From positions 1 to 40,615 of the forward strand of contig JAQSXJ010000043.1 of the NCBI GenBank assembly GCA_029256725.1: 40,615 bases of DNA, given 5' to 3'. Below are positions 32,001 to 37,833 of the stretch, one piece after another (positions within the stretch are counted from its first letter, which is position 1; each line of letters begins with the position of its first letter). The DNA comes from Anaerocolumna sp. Its GTDB lineage: Bacteria > Bacillota > Clostridia > Lachnospirales > Lachnospiraceae. The notes beneath the pieces are model-generated. The model searched no databases, was not told where the DNA came from, and worked only from the letters and a program-made list of their open reading frames with translations. The translations under genes and the position numbers were made by a program.

Positions 32001-34329
32001 AGAATTCGTTTAAGTCTTTTGAACCGGGGAATAATCCTTCGGCTCCTATGATTGCAACGGGTTCATAGGGAGTTCGCTCTTGATTGCTGTTAATATAATA
32101 GTTATCAGGCTCCTGGCAATGATTCTTAAAAGGTTGCAAATATCTCTTATGATTAAGAGCTCCTTTGTCGTTTATTACTACCTTGTCTGTCTCGTTTTCA
32201 GTATGCAGGCGGTTAATCTCTTCTTCTAATATTCTTTCTTTTAACATTACTTCTTTTACTGATTTATTAAATTTGATTGGCACACTTTTTTCTTTTATAT
32301 TTGTTTCTTTTATATTTGCTTCTTCTCTGTTTTTTTCATTTCCGGGTTTTACTTTTTTTAGACCCTCATTCATCCCTGCTCGTTCATAACATTTATCTAC
32401 TACATTGAAAAAATCCTTTCGTAAATACTCCACCAAACCTTTAATGGTGCTGGCAGAAAATAATATGGTTGGTGATAATTCAATGTCATATTTCTCTCCG
32501 AGCTTTTTAACCAATATCTTTAAGGAAATGGAATCAAAACCAAAATCCCCAAAGTTAAGATTACTCTCAATATCCTTTACATTAACCTTTAATATTTCTG
32601 CTGCTATGGCTCTTATATCAGCTTCCAGATAATTATTCAGTACCCCGTTTTTTCTATCCTTTGGCTCTGTCTGGATTATTATTGGTTCATGGTTTTGTTC
32701 TCGCAGCATTTGCGTTTTTACGTTTTCCTTTGCGTTTTCTTTTAGGCTTTCTTTTACGTTTTCTTTTAGTTGGATTTCATCATTAAGCCCTAAGATTTTT
32801 TCAATTTTTAAAGAGTTACCATAGAATACAATTGCCTGTTCTCTGTTCAGACTCAGTATTTCGTTAAATGCTCTGATACCGTCAGAATCCTTTAGATAAC
32901 TTAAACCGGATGTCTGTAAATATAAATTTTCTGCTTCTTTGTCCTGATGCATCCCGCCGTTTTCCCATAAGGGCCAGTTTATGACGATGGTTTTTCCTGA
33001 TCGTAATCCCTTTTCCTTTAAGGACTGTCTGAGCTCCTTATAGCAGTCAAGGAACCTATTCCCTATGGAATAGTCGCATTGTCCAAAGTCTCCGATAATT
33101 GATGAGGTGGATGAAAAAAGAAGAAAATATTCCAATGGTTCATTTTTTGTTAATTCATCTAAAACAATGGTTCCAAGCATCTTTACCTGTACAATCGAGT
33201 TAAATTCTTCATATTCTTTTTGGGAAATTAACTTATCACTTACCAAACCTGCGGCATGAATTACACCGCTCAGTGCTCCAAACTTCTCCTTTGCTTCATT
33301 GATTACCTTCTGCATCTGAGTTTTGCTGGTGACATCCGCCTTTTGGTATATGATTTGGCTTCCTGTTTTGTTAAGTTCTTCCATCATAGCTTTATTGTTA
33401 TCATCTAAATCAGAACGTCCGACCAACACCAGATTGACCTTGTATTCCTCTACTAAGTATTTGGCAAATATCATTCCCAGTTTTCCTGCTCCACCTGTGA
33501 TTAAAAAAGCAGAACCTGGTCTTATATCAGTCTTTTCAAAGGAAGGAGCCGTTAATTTTTTATAGGTTTTTATATACCTCTTGCCCTTATTATAAAAAAC
33601 TTCCGGCTCAGAATATGAACAGGACAATTCAGCATTTATGAAATCATTTAATTTCTGCATTTCATTGATATGTATCGTTGAGAATTCTAATTCCGGCATA
33701 AGGAAACCGGTAGATTTTCCGAAATTGGCTATGATCTCATGAAAAGGATTCATTAACTTTTCATTCTTATGCGTAAGTACAAGAATTTTAGTTAAATATG
33801 TCATTCTTGCCTGTATGATACTTTTTAGAAACAGAAACAGATTGTGTATCTCTTCCGTCAAACCGGAGGTTTCAATATCTAAAACAGAGGTTTCTCCATT
33901 TATGATATTTTGTATGACAGCCTGATCCATTCCACCGGGATTTAACACCCAGGAATAAAGGATATTTTTTATTTTAATACCTTTCTCTTTTATATCGTTC
34001 AGAAGTTGTATATAATCCTCTTGGTTATGAGGATTAATTTCATATTTATTTCCGCTAAGACTCTGATATCTGCTGCCTTTGTATACCGTGACAATACGGT
34101 TTCTATTAATAATATTACTGTTGATATTTACCTGGAATTCTTTAAGTCCAAAGATTAAAAGAGACTCCGTTCCTGCTGCTTTGGTCTTATCAAGACTTTT
34201 TTCAAGACTTTTCTCAATCCATTGCTCTTCATAATAATTCAACCTATGTCCGGCAGAAGAGTTTCTGTTATCCTCTTCTCTTAGAACACTGCTTAACGGC
34301 CTTTCTTCTTTTCTGCTGCTTTCTGACAT
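26059..34329 (-). CDS. Trans-AT polyketide synthase: KR-ACP-KS-DH-KR-ACP-ACP-TE (terminal protein)
   Basis: 2756 residues, cytoplasmic, ending the assembly line. Approximate order: KR (110-515; TITGGAGKLG-type NADPH site near 275, Ser in LFSSTSS, Tyr in QCDYSIGN); ACP (570-640, Ser in FGFDSIS); KS (755-1195; Cys in DTACSGS, His in EAHGTGT, His in NIGHLEP); DH (1400-1670; DHIINGQNIFPG and HPTLLDSALQ, both catalytic residues present); KR (1680-2190; LGGAGGIG, FFSSTSSQIG, SNY); ACP (2250-2320) and ACP (2375-2445), each with YGIDSILGFQ; TE (2500-2756; GGSYGG Ser, Asp in VGAVD, His in GGHFIH). The first KR-ACP completes the module begun by the preceding KS-DH protein, a split module. No AT domain. 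Repetitive linkers near residues 520-538, 668-682 and 1872-1914 look expanded. ATG 34329 follows AGGAGG. Confidence 0.93.
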   Translation of the reverse strand: MSESSRKEERPLSSVLREEDNRNSSAGHRLNYYEEQWIEKSLEKSLDKTKAAGTESLLIFGLKEFQVNINSNIINRNRIVTVYKGSRYQSLSGNKYEINPHNQEDYIQLLNDIKEKGIKIKNILYSWVLNPGGMDQAVIQNIINGETSVLDIETSGLTEEIHNLFLFLKSIIQARMTYLTKILVLTHKNEKLMNPFHEIIANFGKSTGFLMPELEFSTIHINEMQKLNDFINAELSCSYSEPEVFYNKGKRYIKTYKKLTAPSFEKTDIRPGSAFLITGGAGKLGMIFAKYLVEEYKVNLVLVGRSDLDDNNKAMMEELNKTGSQIIYQKADVTSKTQMQKVINEAKEKFGALSGVIHAAGLVSDKLISQKEYEEFNSIVQVKMLGTIVLDELTKNEPLEYFLLFSSTSSIIGDFGQCDYSIGNRFLDCYKELRQSLKEKGLRSGKTIVINWPLWENGGMHQDKEAENLYLQTSGLSYLKDSDGIRAFNEILSLNREQAIVFYGNSLKIEKILGLNDEIQLKENVKESLKENAKENVKTQMLREQNHEPIIIQTEPKDRKNGVLNNYLEADIRAIAAEILKVNVKDIESNLNFGDFGFDSISLKILVKKLGEKYDIELSPTILFSASTIKGLVEYLRKDFFNVVDKCYERAGMNEGLKKVKPGNEKNREEANIKETNIKEKSVPIKFNKSVKEVMLKERILEEEINRLHTENETDKVVINDKGALNHKRYLQPFKNHCQEPDNYYINSNQERTPYEPVAIIGAEGLFPGSKDLNEFWDNLKEGRDLITEIPSDRWDWREYYSEDRLAKNKSTSKCGGFIKEVDKFDAPFFNISPMEAELMDPQQRLLLQTVWKVTEDAGYKASELSGKSIGVYMGVQFNDYQELLQESDEMKPQIVTGNSHAVLANRISYYMNFKGPSEAIDTACSGSLVAIHHAVKSIQRGESEMAVAGGVSLMLSPKTFLSASKLGVLSPDNHCKTFDESANGYVRGEGIGVILLKPLKQAIKDNDNIYAVIKGSAQNHGGRANSLTAPNSDSQAEVLMAAYLDAGIDPSTVSYIEAHGTGTELGDPVEIEGLKKAFKELSKDYSRTIREPRCGLGSVKTNIGHLEPAAGIAGILKVILAMRNHTLPASINFNKLNPYINFENSPFYIVSETKDWLPLEDLQGNRIPRRGGVSSFGFGGANAHVVLEEYSKQEFPDAAEEAQIIVLSARSEENLKQYATDLLKALNSYGNDSFLYSLDQVAVADLEKSIRGNPEPYTGKKYSLENIAFTLQSGREAMNERLAFVVNNPEELRNSLKQFINGEKSKNLLSNNIKKTQESYELLGGDEDAAAMVEQWINKRKLSQLAKLWITGYEINWLLLHNPDTVQRISLPTYPFTKESYWLPVSSKLVNNNKKELSALIDKAEYLMSFEGEIVFSKELKLHETIVKDHIINGQNIFPGVGYMEMAYQAATIIFNSKELEICKLFWLSPLIMNKSSVKIVISLKKEEEKLLFEVREAATGSNALVYAKGEIHKKAEMSARDQIISPEDVKQRCSQVIKGEEIYEHYENDGINYGNYFKGIKEIYINDREVLGIIHIPDNSGPDLNTYTLHPTLLDSALQTISCIAGADGRINLPFAVERFELLKPLKPVMYTYVKAAGNNSYEVSLMNETGEICARFHKYVLKEIRSKLPDIYYQPVWRKSPILADTQKEISNEALSSQETAVIIYTKEGEKVADRIAEKHEKAVRVLLGEKNIKKSEDFWEVKYDVPNALGETIKKVKDKKLIYFLGGIQLKPLKEDEIDAVRDAQEKGVMSLFRLIKALESNKSGKQPVDLKVITNNIYPVNNSPVILPASSSVHGFVKSLAKEYTKYRITTVDIDLLTPMEIFANEILTEENLSVSNLTAENFVAENIAENSLTAENLAVENFTVNNLDTVLMPIFKETHNPNGETVVYREGERYERKIEPLQIPLVTQSVLKDKGVYIILGGAGGIGLILSRYLSKTVKARLFLVGRSGLNEGKKNTIKEIESLGGTVHYYQADITNTESMQAAIREVKAVFGDKINGVFHSAMVSADKMIYKMTEEEFKAALDPKVYGSVALYSVFQKEALDFMAFFSSTSSQIGMPGQSNYVSGLNFKDNYACYIQDKVSYPVKIFNWGYWGIGSGEQAEFREKMRKTGIQAVEPKEGMEIVERVLNSKENQVFILKAENKVLKQMGITSDRVNSGADTASNRVIRSEKPNSISTEAGKEIFTHSKLKSEDHPKTEDILAVEECIRDYLITIIAKNLKCEKDSIENRTSFQEYGIDSILGFQIYGDLEERFGDIPTTLFLDNDNIDELVAYFMRNKQDRVHQLFYQSKGRQYNNRQNNESEDNIWKNTTAGNRNIAPVKVVNQDAIKRKLTDFLQETIAEILKCNKDSIEPQLSFEEYGIDSILGFQLLAALEASFDDLPATLFLDNTNLEELTEYLLLNNSQKVTSMFWEDINKLESEAVTTGVQMIEFSDLVKEKTKDIKLPIDLESFLVEVEDNTKIEVSIKGTGEPILIIPGLAVTTVISSYQFIELSSEYQVIGINLPGHGRSDGTEDLSFKGISEILIKVLDKLDIHHPLHVVGGSYGGIIAQNIALEYPERVKTLTLIGSITATKFEGVAQVFSFTEAVSKDFEAVKRNARTSDVIQNIDYYFELYKHSQSTNSPVLLKYLELMKVRMTTREVLEQIKVPTLIIVGAVDTVVETEESKLIHSKVRDSRYIEIADGGHFIHLTHHEIVSNAIREFLENYEEQ
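28587..28716 (-). repeat. In-frame Asn/Glu-rich repeat inside the second KR region of the terminal PKS
   Basis: Encodes LTAENFVAEN, IAENSLTAENLAVEN and similar units, about 43 residues in the structural half of the KR between DIDLLTPMEIFANEI and MPIFKE. The DNA shows repeated TTTTC(T/A)GC(A/C)GT(T/A)A units on the plus strand. The corresponding place in the partial upstream PKS has a short non-repetitive segment, so the repeat is an expansion. Confidence 0.7.
32283..32775 (-). repeat. Two simple repeats flanking the first ACP of the terminal PKS
   Basis: About 32712-32775 encodes KENVKESLKENAKENVK (6- and 12-base units, ACGTTTTCTTT-like on the plus strand) between KR and ACP. About 32283-32330 encodes EEANIKETNIKEK after the ACP. 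Both lie in flexible linkers and are in frame. They add charged, probably helical spacers. Confidence 0.65.
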
Positions 34330-34374
34330 ATCACTCCTCCTGTATATTTATCTTTACTCATACATCTTGTTTTA

Positions 34375-34574
34375 CTAGAGAGTCAAAAGTTCTTTCAGAT
34401 TTAACATGCTAAAGTTAATTAATTTTATACGATTTCAGGAAAAATGCACAAAACAGAAAGAGCGAATGCACCTATGGAAAAGGACTTCTTATCCCTTGGA
34501 ATGAAGCATGAGTCTTTCTGTTTTGGGCATTTTTCCGTCCGGATGATAACAAAACAGAACTTTTGACTCTCTAG
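34375..34574. mobile_element. MITE: 200-bp non-coding element with ~19-bp terminal inverted repeats and 8-bp target duplication
   Basis: Ends CTAGAGAGTCAAAAGTTCT and its exact complement (34556-34574). The flanks carry TTGTTTTA on the left (34367-34374) and the same on the right (34575-34582), a target-site duplication. A second nested inverted repeat, 34438-34460 against 34514-34536 (GGAAAAATGC, AAAACAGAAAG), has one mismatch. No coding frame of note. Eight-base duplications are typical of ISL3- or IS256-type transposases, which must act in trans. It sits between the two PKS genes in the middle of the operon and would form a long hairpin in the mRNA. Confidence 0.8.
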
Positions 34575-34643
34575 TTGTTTTACAAATACACTCTAATATA
34601 CATACAAAATGGTTCAGGTGATAATGCTCCCTAAACCATTTAC

Positions 34644-37600
34644 TTAGTATCCTATGATATTGTAATTGGATATTTTCACAGCAACCTCACCTTCTGTATT
34701 GATAAAGCTAACGGTAAACTTCCAGGATTCTTCCTCTCTGTCTGTTTCACACTCTGATAAAACCATCTGGACAAAACAAGTCTCAGGAAGTGTCTTGTAT
34801 ACTTCAAGCCTGTCAAACCCTCTCAGATAATAATGACTAAATTTTCGTTCCTGTATCAAAAAAAGTCCGATTTGAAAAGCAGACTCTAAAAAGAATGTAT
34901 TTAATACCAAGTCCGGCAGCAAGAAGCCTAAGTTATCTCTCATAGATAGCTCTGCGAAAGCTGTGTCCTTTTTAGTTGATGTGGATAGGGTAGTGATTAC
35001 CTGAAAATTAGCTCCATAGAATAGGTTGAACTCGCCGGATAAAAACATGTAAAGTTCTTCTTTTTGTACTAACAGGGTATACTCATTTTCAAATATGCCA
35101 AAGTCAGCTATATCAAGCATATCCATATCAACCGTTTCAAGCTTAGTAGTATCAGTTTTATTAAGCATAGCAATATTGATTTTATCAAGGGTAATATCGG
35201 TTTTATCAAATGCAATATCGGTTTTATCAAGCATAATATCGGTTTTATGAAATGCAATATCGGTTTTATCAAGGGTAATATCGGTTTTATCAAGCAAATC
35301 GACATCAGCCGGAGTAGGTACTGAGGAGACTGCCACTTCGCTTTCAAAAGTCAGCTGTGCCTGAGCACAGATAAACTCTTCTTCCTCATTAACTGCGACG
35401 ATTTCTGCCTGGCAATGATCCCCCACAGGATATACCTTAGTCTTTAACAAATATTCCTTTCCATTGAAAATATCACTTCCCGCAAAGAGTACATTATTCA
35501 TAGCTCTAACCTTATTTTCACCAGAAATCTCGCTGGCTTTTCGCAGTATTTCAAGAAAGTTTGCATAAGGATAATAGCTTTTACCATCAGTCAGACAGTC
35601 CTTCATAAACAAATTTTCTGCACTTATTTCCGTCCGGAATTTTTGTTCCTTAAAACTGGATATATTCTCATCAATTAACGGATGCAATCTGACCTTTTCC
35701 TGTTTCATAAGCTTTGTTTCATTTGTCTGTACCCAATAACTATTCCTTGCAAAGGGATAGACCGGCAGAGGAATCTTAAGATGCTCCTCTTCTCTATACA
35801 GTCTGCTCCAAATCAGCTCTTCCCGGTTATTATAAGTCGCAGAAAAACTTTGCAGGATTTCTTTATAGCGGTCAGCTGAAAGGCCGTTGCTGCCTAATTC
35901 CTCATACAACCTGTTATGGTCTCTGTGTTTTTGCAAATTCATTTCTGTATGCGATATATCCGTACTGCCTGATTCTCCCTTTATAAGATATGTATTGATT
36001 ATTTGTTCTAATTCTGACTGCTCCCTTACCACAAAGGCCATTCTTTTATGAAAATGTTTGCGCCGGTTTCCCAGGGAATAACAAATATCCCCCATGCTGT
36101 AAGTACCGTTATTTTTCTTTGACCATACTAAAAAGTCCTTCAACCGCTGTCTTAGTTCCTCTGTAGTTTTCCCGGAGAAGGCCGCCAGATAACAGGGTGC
36201 TGTAGTGTCTGCCTTTCTGTACTTAAGGATCTTTCGGGTTTCAAGGTATTCTTCTACTACCAGATGTGCATTGGTACCTCCAAACCCAAAGGAACTGACT
36301 CCGGCTCTTAAAGCCCCTTTTTCATTACTCCAATCCTGTAGCTCCGTATTAACATAAAAGGGACTGTTCCTTAGCTCCAAATGTTCATTTTCCTTGTTAA
36401 AATTAAGAGAGGGCGGGATTTTTTTATGATTTAGTGCCATCATAACTTTTATAAAGCTTGCAATTCCTGCCGCTAAGGAGGAATGCCCAATGTTCGTCTT
36501 TACTGATCCCAGAGCACAAAACTGCTTCTTATCCGTGTACTCCTGAAAAGAGTTCTTTAAGGCTTCAATTTCTATGGGATCGCCCAGCTTTGTTCCTGTT
36601 CCGTGGGTTTCCAGAAATGTAATTGTTTCCGGATTAATATTGCCTTTCTTATATACCTCCAGTTCCAAGGCAGTTTGTGACAGAGAACTTGGCGCTGTTA
36701 TTCCGTTGGTCTTACCATCCTGGTTTATGCCGGAGCTTTTGATTACACCATAAATATAGTCTCCGTCTTTTATTGCCTGCGCTAAATCTTTTAAAACAAC
36801 GGCACCGACGCCTTCTCCGTTAACAATTCCATTGGCATCATTGTCAAAGGATTTACACTGACCTTCGGGAGACAGCATTCCTGCATTGCTTGTAAAGATA
36901 TAATAGTGGGGAGTGCTGCAAATCCACACTCCCCCTGCTATTGCCATTGTATTTTCCTGAAGTATTATGCTTTGGCAGGCCAGATGCAGTGCAACCAGAG
37001 AAGAGGAGCAGGCAGTATCTATGGCCATTGCCGGTCCTTTTAAATTCAGCAGGTAAGATATTCTGGATGCTAATACAGAGCCTGTGTTACCCCAAAAGGC
37101 CTGGGCAGTGATAGCTGCCTCCTGCTCGCTAATGTTATTGAGATAATCTCTTGGCGCGGCACCAACATAAATCCCGCAAGAAAGACCGGAAGCCAGATCA
37201 TTTGCATAACCTGCATCCTCTAAGGACTTCCAGCTTTCCTCCAGGAATAATCTTTGCTGAGGGTCCATTACCTCAGCCTCCATACCGGATATATTAAAGA
37301 AAGCCGGATCAAACTTATCGATGTCACTTAAGAAACCTCCCCAGCGGGAATTGGTTTTATCTAACTTATCAACGTCCGGATCATAGTACTCATCAATATT
37401 CCATCTTTCTCTTGGAACTTCCGTAACAGAACTTTTTCCTTCCATTAGATTGCTCCAATATTCCTCCAGGTTTGCTGCACCCGGAAAGCGTCCTGACATA
37501 CCAATCACTGCAACCCCCTTGGCATCTGATAAAGTTTCCTTAGAAGGAGTTCCTGGGTTGGTTTTTATTTCTTCAATATTTCCCCTGGCTTCTGCCGGTG

Positions 37601-37667
37601 TTATTTTATTGTCCTTCACCATTTGCAGAATATCCTTAATCCTTTTTGTTACATCAGCTTGATCCAT
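34644..37667 (-). CDS. Trans-AT polyketide synthase: docking segment-KS-DH(degenerate)
   Basis: 1007 residues. Residues 5-35 (VTKRIKDILQMVKDNKITPAEARGNI) are an N-terminal docking-type helix pair that should fit the end of the upstream PKS (PLELLAKGVLNVDDVMEMI). KS at 50-475 is complete: Cys in DTACSSS, His in LETHGTGT, His in NIGHSSL. LPVYPFARNSYW marks the end of the post-KS linker (about 635-647). A DH fold covers about 660-1007, but FMKDCLTDGKSYYP has Cys in place of the catalytic His, and NTFFLESAFQ has Glu in place of Asp. It is interrupted at about 785-840 by a 7-residue tandem repeat (LDKTDIT-like). No KR or ACP; those are supplied by the next protein. ATG 37667 follows AAGGAG. Confidence 0.92.
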   Translation of the reverse strand: MDQADVTKRIKDILQMVKDNKITPAEARGNIEEIKTNPGTPSKETLSDAKGVAVIGMSGRFPGAANLEEYWSNLMEGKSSVTEVPRERWNIDEYYDPDVDKLDKTNSRWGGFLSDIDKFDPAFFNISGMEAEVMDPQQRLFLEESWKSLEDAGYANDLASGLSCGIYVGAAPRDYLNNISEQEAAITAQAFWGNTGSVLASRISYLLNLKGPAMAIDTACSSSLVALHLACQSIILQENTMAIAGGVWICSTPHYYIFTSNAGMLSPEGQCKSFDNDANGIVNGEGVGAVVLKDLAQAIKDGDYIYGVIKSSGINQDGKTNGITAPSSLSQTALELEVYKKGNINPETITFLETHGTGTKLGDPIEIEALKNSFQEYTDKKQFCALGSVKTNIGHSSLAAGIASFIKVMMALNHKKIPPSLNFNKENEHLELRNSPFYVNTELQDWSNEKGALRAGVSSFGFGGTNAHLVVEEYLETRKILKYRKADTTAPCYLAAFSGKTTEELRQRLKDFLVWSKKNNGTYSMGDICYSLGNRRKHFHKRMAFVVREQSELEQIINTYLIKGESGSTDISHTEMNLQKHRDHNRLYEELGSNGLSADRYKEILQSFSATYNNREELIWSRLYREEEHLKIPLPVYPFARNSYWVQTNETKLMKQEKVRLHPLIDENISSFKEQKFRTEISAENLFMKDCLTDGKSYYPYANFLEILRKASEISGENKVRAMNNVLFAGSDIFNGKEYLLKTKVYPVGDHCQAEIVAVNEEEEFICAQAQLTFESEVAVSSVPTPADVDLLDKTDITLDKTDIAFHKTDIMLDKTDIAFDKTDITLDKINIAMLNKTDTTKLETVDMDMLDIADFGIFENEYTLLVQKEELYMFLSGEFNLFYGANFQVITTLSTSTKKDTAFAELSMRDNLGFLLPDLVLNTFFLESAFQIGLFLIQERKFSHYYLRGFDRLEVYKTLPETCFVQMVLSECETDREEESWKFTVSFINTEGEVAVKISNYNIIGY
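35156..35299 (-). repeat. 21-bp minisatellite inside the degenerate DH domain
   Basis: Five full 21-base units (35180-35284; TTTTATCAA-N4-AATATCGG on the plus strand) with imperfect units on both sides. Units 1 and 5 are identical; units 2 and 4 differ by one base. Each encodes seven residues, DKTDI-x-(L/F). Because the unit is a multiple of three, the reading frame is kept whatever the copy number, and another frame also stays open. Confidence 0.9.
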
Positions 37668-37700
37668 ATTGTTTTCTCCTTCTTCACCTTATCTCTTTCT

Positions 37701-37763
37701 GTATGTCCCCTGGAATTTTTATTCTGTCATCTTTCGTTCCGTCTGTCCACACAGGGGACATAC
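37701..37763 (-). repeat. 12-bp perfect inverted repeat between the first two PKS genes
   Basis: GTATGTCCCCTG (37701-37712) and CAGGGGACATAC (37752-37763) with a 39-base loop, in the 166-base gap. No T-run follows on the minus strand, so it is unlikely to be a strong terminator. It could be the tips of another small element, or an mRNA stability hairpin. Confidence 0.5.
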
Positions 37764-37833
37764 TTTGCCATTAGGTGTACACATATATCATCGATACTGC
37801 ATTCTGCTATGTCTTAAGCTGGGCTTTCTGCAC

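Noticed and set aside
35156..35299. CRISPR array
   Set aside because: The 21-bp units are directly adjacent with no spacers and lie in a coding frame.
35108..35347. An extra minus-strand frame encoding an Ile/Leu/Lys/Pro repeat (hydrophobic)
   Set aside because: It is the alternative frame of the 21-bp minisatellite inside the PKS gene, kept open because the unit is a multiple of three.
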